Shown piece by piece: positions 24,639 to 34,453 of a stretch of 64,000 nt of DNA. The DNA is taken from positions 1 through 64,000 of the forward strand of contig JABCPU010000366.1 of the NCBI GenBank assembly GCA_016800925.1, read 5' to 3'. Under the pieces are notes generated by a model. The model was not told the DNA's origin and did not search any database. It saw only the letters and a list, made by a program, of their open reading frames with translations. A program made the position numbers and the translations under genes. This DNA is from Suillus spraguei. Taxonomy: Eukaryota > Basidiomycota > Agaricomycetes > Boletales > Suillaceae. Position 1 is the first letter of the stretch, and each line of letters opens with the position of its first letter.

Positions 24639-24839
24639 AGCAAAAGGAGTGCTTCGCACTCCTTTTGCTCCCTGGCCAAGGCTTCATTCTAATAATTCTG
24701 TTTGCCCAAGGCACAGTAAGGCAAAAAGAGTGCTTCGCACTCTTTTTGCCTTCCTGGCCTTGGCTTCATCCCAATAATTTTCTTTTGCCCAAGGCACAGA
24801 AAGCCAAAAAGAGTGCAAAGCACTCTTTTTGGCTTTCTG
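24639..24839 (+). repeat. Run of three similar hairpins in unit 5
   Basis: Three stem-loops of the same design, about 80 bp apart, each followed by CTTCAT(T/C)(C/T)(T/C)AATAATT. Stem 1 is 24639-24669 (14-base arms, TTC loop). Stem 2 is 24718-24752 (16-base arms, TTC loop). Stem 3 is 24797-24839 (20-base perfect arms, AAA loop). Stems 1 and 2 recur in every unit. Confidence 0.85.
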
Positions 24840-25111
24840 GCTTTGGCTTCATCCCAATAATTATCTTCAATAATGATAATAGGTTTTGAAATAAATTATA
24901 ATTTTGACCAATATTTTGACAGAAGTAAAAGTACCACATCACCATCTTTGTGAGTTTATATGTATTGCCCATCTCATCCTCATGTCATTGCATTTGATTT
25001 TGATTTTTTTTAAATTATTTACTGCAAACTATTAACTTGAATAAATCTTTTGTGTCAAGTTTTAATAGGGGGCAACAGTATTAAGTTGTCACACCACAAA
25101 ATCATGCAAGT

Positions 25112-25302
25112 GTCCCATCTCCTGTCTCCCATCTCCTGTCTTGTGTCTCCCGTCTTGTCCCGTCTCCCGTCTCCCACCTCCCGTCTCCCGTCTCCCACCT
25201 CCCGTCTCCCGTCTCCCACCTCCCATCTCCCATCTCCCACCTCCCATCTCCCGTCTCCCACCTCCCATCTCCCATCTCCCGTCTCCCACCTCCCACCTCC
25301 CA
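25112..25302. repeat. Unit 5 heptanucleotide minisatellite, short
   Basis: About 190 bp, mostly alternating CCCGTCT/CCCACCT/CCCATCT heptamers. It is the shortest tract in the array. Confidence 0.85.
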
Positions 25303-26545
25303 TGCCTTCATTCTCCCCTCCCCATGCTCTTCTGTCCCCCCATCTCTCCATCCTAATGATCATAGCAGCTTTTGAAACAAATAACACGCACTTCTTTTTG
25401 GCTTTGGCCTCCTTTTTTGCTTTCCACTCCTTTGCACTCCTTTTTGCCTTCACTTTTGCCTTCACTCTCCCTTGTGCCTCCCTGGCCTCAGCTCCATCCT
25501 AATAATTTGGTCTCCCCCCCCCAGCTTCAGACAACCTGTGGCAAATCACAACCCATCATTTGGTTTTCCCCCAGCTTCAGACAACCTGTGGAACCCATAA
25601 TTGCATTTTACCCAGCTTCAGACAACCCGTGGCAAATTTCAACCCCTGTGTCGCTGCACGTGACAAATCCACGCAATCACACAATGGGACAACTGTGTCG
25701 GCACTTGAAAAAAAACCACGCGAGAAATTTCCATACCGAGCTAAGCGAAATAAGCGTGAAAACGTGGCATTTAGCGACATACGCGAAAGCCACGCGAGCT
25801 AGCGAACACCTTCCCACCTTTCCCCCCTTACTTTATAGATAAGTCTGCTTTTGTAACTGGGGTAAATTTATCGTTAGCTAATGATAATATTTGGATAACA
25901 TTAATCGGACTTTCAATAAGTAATTACATAATACGACCGTGTGCAATGAGCATGGCTTCGCACCTTTTTCGATTCTCGATGGTGAGACACTCATTTTTAC
26001 TTTCATTTTTCATATGATACTGACTACTATAATACTTAGTACCTGCACACAGATAGTTCGTTCTGGAGTCTTCGATGAGACTCAAGACCGAGCACGGCAT
26101 ACCTACATACATTCATCATAGACTCCCATTCCTGCTCTCCAACAAAATCCTGATGGTCACATCAATAATAAGTCTGCCAGGGATGTATATGGTCAGATGG
26201 GAGCGAAATTCAGAGCGAGTACACATACGAAAGAATGTTCCAGCATTATTAGGACCAATGCATATCTCGCCCACAACTAAGACATATGCAGTAATTCCCT
26301 CTTTGGGATGCGAATGATTTTTGTCGCTGCTGAAGTTGAAGTCGAGTTGCTGTTACGCACTATTACACAATATATATTGCTTGTGCCGAGAATGCTCAAC
26401 TTGGGATACCACCTTGTCTGCACGCGGCAGCGTGTTCACCATAGTCTCACTCGCAGCAATTCAAGTTGTGCGATATGCCCACAAGTACGTATCCTTTTTT
26501 TTTCTCGCTTTCAACCCGATGACACGGTAATGTATTTCAGACAAG

Positions 26546-27952
26546 AAACCAAAGTTCCCAGATATCAATTTCATACACTTTAACCCAACTTCGAAGGGTT
26601 TGAGTGCCGGGGCCACTACGACTCGCGAATACAAGAGGCAAAAACAACTGTACAAGAGTATAGAGGGCGGGTTTCTGCAATACATCCCTGAGCCTGAGGT
26701 TTTGGAGCCAGGCTCGAGTCACGGTGGCCTGCAGCAAGAGTCGTCATCGTATGTCCACCCATTGGCACACCAACTTGAACATCTTCCATCTCCGTTTCCA
26801 CCAGCACCACCGCCATCTCTATCGCTGCCGCCATCTCGGCCGGTGCCGCCATCTCGACCGCTGCTGCCATCTCGACCACTGCTGCCATCTCGACCGCTGC
26901 TGCCATCTCGACCGCTGCTGCCATCTCGACAGCTGCCACCACCACCACCACCTCCCCCTCCATCACCGGCATTACCTCCCACTCCTCCATCTCCATCTCC
27001 ATCTCCATCTCCTCCTCCTCCTCCTCCACCACCACCACCTCCATCACCACCTCCACCTTCACTTTCACCTCCACCGTCGCCGCCGCCGCCTTCATCCCCG
27101 ATCATCGGCCGTCTGCATGCAATCCCGGACTGGGACACTGCAAGCATTTCCAGTGTGGAGTCAGATGACCTACCATCTCTGACGGACGCAGAGTGGAAGA
27201 GCTTGGAAGATAGTCAGTACAGGTTGAACCCTTTATGGCCTGAGAAAATTTCAGACTCGCTCCCCCCCGAACTCCAACAGCTCCTACTACCACGTCCGGC
27301 CCATCCTCAGCATCTACGAGACAACCAAGCCAATCTGCTTAGGGATCATGAGAAAGATCACTTCATCAGCGGAGAATCTTCACTATTCGGGGACGACGAG
27401 AATGACCACAGCGAAGAGTCTTCCATTTTTGGAGACTCGGATCAGAGAAACCACTTTATCAGCGAAGCATTGACATCACCAAGTTTGCCGCAGGATCACA
27501 TATCTTTGCCTAATGTCGGGTTCCAGCCTCCTACGGAGCAACATCATGCATGGACACCCTCTCATGCCGAGCTACAGCCTCCTGCAGGGCAGCCTTATGC
27601 TTGGATACCACCTCATGCCGGACTACAGCATCCCAGGGGCCACCATGTTGCTCGGATACCACCTCATGTCGGACTACAGCATCCCAGGGGCCAGCATGTT
27701 GCTCGGATGCCCCCTGGTGTCATGATCCAGCCTCTGCCTGGGCCGCCTTACCATTGGATACCTCCAAGTCAGGAGACCAGTGGCATGATTATGATGCCAC
27801 CTCCCAACATGACATATCCCTATGCCATAATCGCCGCATTTCCGCCAAGCGCTCCATTCCATCCATCCGTCAATACTTCCGCAGCTCCACCCCCGAGCAC
27901 GTCATCGTTTGGGCATCGTGCATACGGCACGAAGAAGCATACAAAAGGCTGA
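26546..27952 (+). CDS. Module B: SSLFG-family protein with polyproline expansion (main exon)
   Basis: Paralogue of the module A and C proteins. The open exon begins after a likely acceptor (TTTCAGACAAG) with KPKFPDINFIHFNP, TTTREYKRQKQLYKS and IEGGFLQYIPEPEV, shared with copy C. A Pro/Ser expansion follows, with six PSRPLL-like hexapeptides and then polyproline, and next the conserved GRLHAIPDWDTAS and SLTDAEWKSLEDSQYRLNPLWP core. Two SSLFG/SSIFG motifs, four VGLQ/HARI(M)PPH-type repeats and the tail PPNMTYPYAIIAAFPPS complete it. There is no ATG at the start of the exon, so a 5' exon is required. The only conserved candidate, around 26390-26475 (CRECS, SLAAIQVVR), has a one-base difference from copy C upstream, so the 5' end is unresolved. 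Function unknown. Confidence 0.55.
   Translation, partial: KPKFPDINFIHFNPTSKGLSAGATTTREYKRQKQLYKSIEGGFLQYIPEPEVLEPGSSHGGLQQESSSYVHPLAHQLEHLPSPFPPAPPPSLSLPPSRPVPPSRPLLPSRPLLPSRPLLPSRPLLPSRQLPPPPPPPPPSPALPPTPPSPSPSPSPPPPPPPPPPPSPPPPSLSPPPSPPPPSSPIIGRLHAIPDWDTASISSVESDDLPSLTDAEWKSLEDSQYRLNPLWPEKISDSLPPELQQLLLPRPAHPQHLRDNQANLLRDHEKDHFISGESSLFGDDENDHSEESSIFGDSDQRNHFISEALTSPSLPQDHISLPNVGFQPPTEQHHAWTPSHAELQPPAGQPYAWIPPHAGLQHPRGHHVARIPPHVGLQHPRGQHVARMPPGVMIQPLPGPPYHWIPPSQETSGMIMMPPPNMTYPYAIIAAFPPSAPFHPSVNTSAAPPPSTSSFGHRAYGTKKHTKG
26820..26940 (+). repeat. 18-nt coding minisatellite in the module B gene
   Basis: About six copies of CTGCTGCCATCTCGACCG, each encoding a hexapeptide (LLPSRP). Copy C has a plain proline-rich segment at the same place, so the expansion happened after the two copies split. 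Confidence 0.85.
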
Positions 27953-28767
27953 GGAGGAGAGGAAGATTAGAAAGATGGTGTGATGTAGATAGTATCTCAA
28001 TGTTATGTCGCACAGATTATTCATTCCCCAAAGGGTATGCTATTGTGTATGACAGTATTTTAATCGTGATTGTGCCTGCATAGGATAGGAGAAAGACAAA
28101 AACGAGGAAGGGTTACGATGGCAATAAGCAAAAGTGGAATGAAATCTAAACCAGGAAGCGACATAAGGGAGACAGGCCGCAGGAGGTCTTGGGACAGAAT
28201 GAGGAAGATTACAGTACGAGTTGGGTATAGGTGAACAAAGCAGCGGATTGTGAATAGCTTCACATTTCCAGCCCTGAAAATGTGGCTGTATATCGGCACG
28301 CCTATAAACAAGATTAGTGAGAGTTCAACAACCAATGGGACACGATGCACCTCGATAGCACCCTCAAGGGAAATGTGGCGAGAGGGAATCGATACGAAGC
28401 CTGTAGAATTGGATTAGCCTAGGGAAGCACAGTAATGCATCTTGCGGGATTGCATGAGCACGATGGCGAGGGGTAAAAAGATCGTTGGGCGCTTAATCTG
28501 CACAGCTAGCTCTGAAGTTGTGAGTGGCGGTGCCACCGGAACACGAGAATCGTACAAGGAAGACGCACACGTAGAAGACTTCAACAACGGCCTTTCTCCT
28601 GACTTGAATCTCTATCGAACGAAACATCCACTCGGTCTTCTGTTCCGCATTGGTCTTTGTGTGTACACGTCTAGTATCTGGATTCAAAGAGTAAGTGATG
28701 GACTTGTGGGATTTGGTGAAAACTGAAATTATTACCCACCCATTAAGTGAATTCCGAAGCTAAAATC

Positions 28768-30411
28768 ATGGGAAACCCGGCCTCTACAAAGCACGAAAAA
28801 TCAAAGTAAAGAACGATATCGATCGCATCCTACGCCTGCCTGGTAGACAGCGAATTATCGTCTATTCAGGGCGGGATGGGTCGTTTCGAGTGTGGGATCT
28901 CGAAAGGGGCATGCAGGTTGTGGAGGAATGGGAGGACAGTGAACTTGAAGTATCTGCCATGGCAGTATCACCGGACGGCAAGATCGGGCGTGATGGTGGC
29001 GCAGTCGGATTATGAAACGTCGACACGGGCAAGGTTATCAAGTCATTGACAGGGCATACAAGAGAAGTGAGATCTGTGTGCTGGAGTCCCGATGGAAGGC
29101 GAGTGGTGAGTGGATCCATTGATGGAACATTCAGAATATGGGATGTCAAGAGCGGAGACACTATCATCGGACCAATCTACGCAGGGCAAGAGCTGTACGC
29201 GGTTTGCTACTCACCCGATACCAAAATGATTGCCAGCGGCGGAAACAAACTGAATGTCTGGGATGCCAACACAGGCGAATTGTTCAAAACAATCGACTGT
29301 TTTTGTTCGTGCTTGGAATGGACCTTCGATGGAAAAACACTTTTCTCTAATGATTTCAAGATCGACACAGCCACATGGACATTCTTGATGGGCCCCAGGA
29401 CTTCGTCAATGCCATTTCACTATCTCCCAATGAGCACATCCTCGCAACTACATCATTCTTTGAAAGACAGCACAACTGTGGAATACCGAAACCAATCAAC
29501 CCATCGGAACACCACTTCACCATGAAGACCACGTAAACTCCGCTACTTTTTCTGCAGATGGAAAGTTCCGAATCGTTCGCTGCTACCGCCACCTATACAC
29601 ATGGGATGTTTCCGCTATCATTGAAGAAGCTGGCCTTCCATCAGATATTGTAAGTTTCAATGCATTTCATTCTTAATTCTACTGACAGTGAATCTGATCC
29701 CCTAGGCTGATGTTACACTGCGACCAGCCCCAAAGATCAGAGGTGCTCCCAGAATACCTCTAGGGTTTTTCGACGATGCACTGCGAGAGGCCAATGTATG
29801 TTATTTCTATCTATTATCCAACGTTTTGACAAATACATTGTCAGTCGCGCATTCGTCTATCCCAATCCAATGGGCTACATAACCACCCCACTATAGCACC
29901 ACATCAACACGCCCTCGGTCTTCGTTCCTCATTTTGGCGCCGCTTCAAGTCACACGGGACAACTGAGTCAGACACCAAATCTCGATCCCAATCTTTCAGC
30001 TGGACTCGAGTATCTGGTATACTGCACAGACGAGATGGATCAGACATCCTGTTACGAGACATCAAGGTCCCTTGCACAGCGGGCAAGCCCGTGCGTTTTT
30101 CTCCCTCTTTTGCAGTTCTTCGCCACTGACTCTTTCTCATACAGAGGAACTATCATGCGAGAAACAAGCCAGCCGCCGGCTCGGCTCGACCTTCCAATAC
30201 TCATACTACGCAGCAACATACCGCAACAACACAGAGCATCCCACCATCTTCACAGCAACTACCTTCAACTGCTAATACTTCGACACCTGGTGCTGCTGAG
30301 GCAACAAGAACAACTTCGCGTCCTCGCATCACCATAGATTCCGGATGGCGTGCTCGTTTCATGCTGTGGATTTGTTGCATACCTATTCAACACATCAGTG
30401 GTCAACATTAA
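28768..30411 (+). pseudogene. Module B: WD40-repeat protein, several disabling lesions
   Basis: Paralogue of the module C WD40 gene. By comparison with copy C it shows four lesions. A 25-base deletion just after the ATG shifts the frame. A nine-base loss lies in the second blade. A TGG-to-TGA change follows it (LWN becomes L-stop). A one-base loss lies near TTCTTTGAAAGACAG. The WD40 residues in between remain readable (GSFRVWDLERG, GTFRIWDVKSG, NKLNVWDANTG). Downstream exons with GFFDDALREAN, RDKTSC-like and GWRARFMLWICC segments are still present. It probably cannot make the full protein. The level of decay is higher than in copy A. Confidence 0.8.
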
Positions 30412-32285
30412 GCAAGTGACATTTTGACTTGCGTGTTCATTCATGTTTTTTCGCATCTATTCTTCATGACCTTCGTGCGTAGAGTATCTCTTCAGCGTGT
30501 GGCATGTTCGGCACCCAGCCTCAGGTATCCAATCATATATGTGCGTGTCTATTGAAGGGAACAAAGATGATTACCAACTCGAAATTCTTCACCTCGTATG
30601 CAAAGTTGAGACAACGTTATGCTTGTGTATTTCTGCGAGGCCACGCAAGAAAAGACAAAATTTCTGCCTACAAAACGATCATCACAACACTAGCTTTGCA
30701 CCTGAGCGCAAGGACAACTGGTGCCAACATGACTGCCGTCATACACGTGAATGGAATTATTTGATTACCAGTCTGAGAGTATGGATCCTGAAGCCAAAGC
30801 AACTGGCATCAGCCCAGTCAGAATGTCGATCCACCACTCACATAAATAAATATAATTCAAGGCAGACTGTTGACTGCCGTAGGAGCTTTGATCCGAAAAA
30901 TTGCTTACCGTACTGTACCAGAAGTCTCTCAGAACACCAACCAGCAGGAGCTTCACGTGCAAAAGCGAGCTGTTCGGCGGAACTTGAAAGAGTCCTTATC
31001 AGCAGCAGATCAGTGAATACGGACAGTACTCGGCAAGGGGTTGAGGTCCAGTGACAGTCGAGAGTTGAAGATATTCTCCATATGCTATGGTTAGTCATGC
31101 CCTGAGTCTCCTCTGGCGCACATAAGCTAGGTGTTTCGTGAGTCGAATAAATCTGATAAGCACGTTCCCCGGAGACCATTGAGTATAAACGTGGTCCAGT
31201 TGAACCTTCTCTGCTGTTCGAGCGTTCGTCACAGTGAGCAAGCATAAAATTCGGAAGGCATGCTACCAGAGAAAGTATTTTCCATAGCGGATGAGGTCAA
31301 CCGTCGCGAGAACAACTCGATACGAGCTTGAGGGAGCAGGGGAAGGAGCAATTATGACACCTCTGCTTCGGCATCAGAATAAACATACCACCAATGTGCA
31401 GGTGCAGAAGTGTTCTTTCAGAAAGTGTTATTGTCGAGCTCAAGGCAGCACAGGTCATGATGAGCGACAGTTGCGATGTGGTGAGGAGAGAGCTTCAAGA
31501 GGCTCAGGTAACTGCCGAGGGTGTGGGGCAAGTGGTCATTCAGCTTTTGAGAGCCAAAGATTCGATGAAAAACAAAATCACAATGAGTGCCTTGAAAAAT
31601 GTAATGAAAGGGTATACGACAACAAATATTGGCGATAACTTACCTCGCTTGAGTCTGTGCTCAAACAAGTATGAATGACACAATTCTTGAGCCTTTATAA
31701 GATTACGAGACGCCGAGCTCGAGGGACTCGCTATGAGCTGAAAAGTGGATTTGACAACTTGAACGAGAAGATATACCTGAAATCTCGGCCTAAGGAACAA
31801 TATTTCCAGCTCAAGAGGAACCTTCCTCATATTGTGGAGTCATCGAGCTGTATGAACGACTTGTTGTAAATTGTATTGTTGTCCACTTGAAACATGGTTA
31901 ACGTTGAATAACAAATTTACCATTCGCTTGACATTTCGATAACAACAAGCAATTACATAATATACACCGCATGGTTCCGTGCCTTTTTGTGTGGGAATTA
32001 TATTTTGCGCAAAACCAAGACATATGCATCAATTCCCTTTTAGGATGCGAATGATGTCTCTGTCTCTGTTGAACTCGAGTCTGCTGTTACACACTATTAC
32101 ACAATATATATTGCTCTGTGCCGAGAATGTTCAAGTTGGGATACCGCCTTGTCTGCACACGGCAGCGTGTTCGCCATAGTCTCACTCGCACTCGCAGCAA
32201 TTCAAGTTGTGCGACATGCCTGCAAGTATGTATTCTTTTTTTTCTTGCTTTCAAGCTGATGAGATAGTAATGCACGTCAGACAAG
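30412..32285. other. Spacer at the B/C module junction
   Basis: Non-coding, but most of it has a diverged counterpart at 36140-37545 after module C. Short ORFs here are not conserved in that counterpart and were not called. The last 350 bases match the region just upstream of the module B SSLFG gene. Confidence 0.55.
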
Positions 32286-33419
32286 AAACCAAAGTTCTCA
32301 GATATCAGTTTCATACACTTTAAACCAGCTTTCAAGGGTTCGGGTGCCTGGGGCACTACGACTCGCGAGTACAAAAGGCAAAAACTGTACAGAAGTATAG
32401 AGGGCGGGTTTCTGCAATATGTCCCTAAGCCTGAGATTTCTGAGCTAGGCTCGGGTCACGGTGGCCTGCAGCAAGAGCTGTCATCATATGCTCACCCGTT
32501 GGCGCACCACCTTGAACCATTGGAACCACCTCCATCCTCATTTCTACAACCAGTACCACCGCCATCTCTACCGCTGCCGCCATCACCTCCTCTTCCATCA
32601 CTGCCATCACCTCCTCTTCCTCTTCCTCCTCCTCCACCTTCACTTTCACCTCCACCGCCGCCGCCGCCTTCATCCCCGATCATCGGCCGTCTGCATGCAA
32701 TCCCGGACTGGGACACTGCAAGCATTTCCAGCGTGGAGTCAGATGACCTACCATCTCTGACGGACGCAGAGTGGAAGAGCTTGGAAGATAGTCAGTACAG
32801 GTTGAACCCTTTATGGCCTGAGAAAATCTCAGACTCGCTCCCCCCAGAACTTCTACTACCACGTCCGGCCCATCCTCAGCATCTACGAGACAACCAAGCC
32901 GATCTGGTTAGAGATTATGAGAAAGATCACTTCATCAGCGGAGAATCTTCACTGTTCGGGGACGACGAGAATGACCACAGCGAAGAGTCCTCCCTCTTTG
33001 GAGAATCAGATCAGAGAAACCACTTCATCAACGAAGTATCGACACCACCAAGTTTGCCGCAGGATCACATATCGTTGCCTAATGTCGGGTTCCAGCCTCC
33101 TGTGGGGCAGCCTTATGCATGGATACCACCTCATGTCGGATTACAGCATCCCAGGGGTCAGCATATTGCTCGAATGCCCCCTGGTGTCATGTTCCAGCCT
33201 CTGCCTGGGCCGCCTTGCCGTTGGATGCCTCCAAGTCAGGAGACCAGTGGCATGATCATGATGCCACCTCCCAACATGACATATCCCTATGCGATAATCG
33301 CCGCATTTCCGCCAAGCGCTCCATTGCATCCGTCTATCAATGCTTCAACAGTTCCACCCCCGAGCACGTCATCGTTTGGACATCGTGCATGCAGCACGAA
33401 GAGGCGTACAAAGGGCTGA
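32286..33419 (+). CDS. Module C: SSLFG-family protein (main exon)
   Basis: Paralogue of the proteins at 13.9 and 26.5 kb. The exon opens KPKFSDISFIHFKP, TTTREYKRQKLYRS, IEGGFLQYVPKPEI. It continues through a polyproline segment and the GRLHAIPDWDTAS and DAEWKSLEDSQYRLNPLWP core. It carries two SSLFG motifs in acidic context (GESSLFGDDEND, EESSLFGESDQ), then fewer VGLQ-type repeats than the other copies, and ends PPNMTYPYAIIAAFPPS and TKRRTKG. It has no internal ATG start of its own. A 5' exon ending near 32230 with CRECS and SLALAAIQVVRHACKY, differing from copy B by an in-frame six-base insertion, is the best candidate, joined over an intron ending TCAGACAAG. It lies 1.0 kb before the only intact WD40 gene. 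Function unknown. Confidence 0.58.
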   Translation, partial: KPKFSDISFIHFKPAFKGSGAWGTTTREYKRQKLYRSIEGGFLQYVPKPEISELGSGHGGLQQELSSYAHPLAHHLEPLEPPPSSFLQPVPPPSLPLPPSPPLPSLPSPPLPLPPPPPSLSPPPPPPPSSPIIGRLHAIPDWDTASISSVESDDLPSLTDAEWKSLEDSQYRLNPLWPEKISDSLPPELLLPRPAHPQHLRDNQADLVRDYEKDHFISGESSLFGDDENDHSEESSLFGESDQRNHFINEVSTPPSLPQDHISLPNVGFQPPVGQPYAWIPPHVGLQHPRGQHIARMPPGVMFQPLPGPPCRWMPPSQETSGMIMMPPPNMTYPYAIIAAFPPSAPLHPSINASTVPPPSTSSFGHRACSTKRRTKG

Positions 33420-34453
33420 GGAGGAATGGAAGATTCAAAAGATGGTGTGTGATGTAGATAGGTATCTCAATGTTATGTCGCACAGATTATTCATTCCCCG
33501 AAGGGTCGATGCTATTGCGTATGACAGTATTTTAATCGTGATTGTGCCTGCATAGGATAGGAGAAAGATAAGAATGAGGAAGGGCTACGATGGCAATAAG
33601 CAAAAGTGGAATGAAATCTAAACCAGGAAACGACATATGGGAGACAACGCAGGAGGTCTTGGCATAGAATGAGGAAGATTACAGTACGAGTTGGGTATAG
33701 GTGGATAAAGCAGCGGATCGCGAATGGCTTCATAGTTCCACTTGGTTGTATATTGGCATGCCTATAAACAAGATTAGTGAGTGTTCAACAACCAATGTAG
33801 CTCCTAATATTACCTTTCAAGCAACGGATGTCAAGCAAACGATGTATGAGCATCAATGAGACTAGGAAGCTATTTTCGTTCCTCGCCTTTTAGCACTGTC
33901 GCTATAGATTGCCTCGTGAGCGCCTAATGGAAATGAAGCCATGACACCAATGTCTTTGTCCATAGAGGATTGGAATGGTGCCACGCCTGATATCGCCAGC
34001 GTATAACATCCCCGCCGCCACCGAACTCGATACCACTCTCAAGGGAAATGTGGTGACAGGGAATCGATACGAAGCCTGTAGAATTGGATTGGCCTGGGGA
34101 AGCACAGTAATGCATCTTGCGGGATTGCATGACCACGATGGCGAGGGGTATATTTTGTAAAAAGAGCGTTGGGCGCTTAATCTGCACAGCTAGTCCTGAA
34201 GCTGTGAGTGGCAGTGCCACTTCAACACGAGAATCGCACAAGGAAGACGCACATGTAGATGACTTCAACAACGACGTCGCTCCTGACTTGAATCTCTATC
34301 GAATGAAACACCCACTCGGTCTTCCATTCCGCATCCATCTTTCTGTGTACACGTCAGGTATCTGGATTCAATGAGTAAGTGATGGACTTGTGTGGGATTT
34401 GGTGAGAGCTGACATTATCACCCACCCATTAAGTGAATTCTGAAACTAAAATC

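Larger units (their letters stand above)
18544..25840 (+). repeat. Tandem array of five 1.2-1.7 kb units with internal minisatellites
   Basis: Five head-to-tail units start with GACGAGTCCACCACCCGTTG at 18544, 20261, 21541, 23014 and 24603. Each has the same order: one to three strong hairpins, an AT-rich block (AATTATAACTT, TTGAGTTTATTGCCC-like), a (TCTCCCR)n minisatellite, a block ending near CATCCTAATGATCATAGCAG, and a CpG-rich end with GCGAGCTAGCGA. Two 3' end types exist: units 1 and 4 end CCCTTTCTTCTTA, while units 2, 3 and 5 end CCTTACTTTATA. The long ORFs inside the minisatellite are artefacts of the 7-nt period. No transposase, LTR or convincing flanking duplication was seen, so the class of repeat is unknown. 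Confidence 0.88.
24603..25840 (+). repeat. Array unit 5 (type 2 end), three complete hairpins
   Basis: Shortest unit, 1,238 bp, and the only one in which the third hairpin (24797-24839) is complete. It borders module B and ends CTTTATA followed by GATAAGTCTGC instead of the usual GACGAGTCC. Confidence 0.8.
25915..31940 (+). repeat. Duplicated module B (SSLFG gene + WD40 gene + spacer)
   Basis: Corresponds along almost its whole length to module C, starting at the shared AATTACATAATA near 25925/31955. The two modules are offset by about 5.7 kb. Shared segments include the SSLFG exon, its 3' flank, the WD40 gene, and the long non-coding spacer that begins AAGGGAACAAA and continues to about 31870. 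Confidence 0.8.

Noticed and set aside
19005..25502. Many long ORFs on both strands rich in HLPSPIS- or ETGDGRW-type heptapeptides
   Set aside because: They are produced by the 7-nt minisatellite, whose 21-nt superperiod has no stop in any frame. All frames on both strands are open at once and copy boundaries are not conserved, so they are not genes.
18544..25840. CRISPR array or telomeric repeat
   Set aside because: Repeats of 1.2-1.7 kb without unique spacers are not CRISPR, and the genome is eukaryotic. The heptamer GGGAGAC/GGGAGAT is not the TTAGGG telomere repeat.
26616..27147. Minus-strand ORFs rich in Val/Met/Glu or Gly/Asp opposite the module B gene
   Set aside because: They are shadows of the proline-rich repeat on the plus strand; the plus frame is conserved between copies, these are not.
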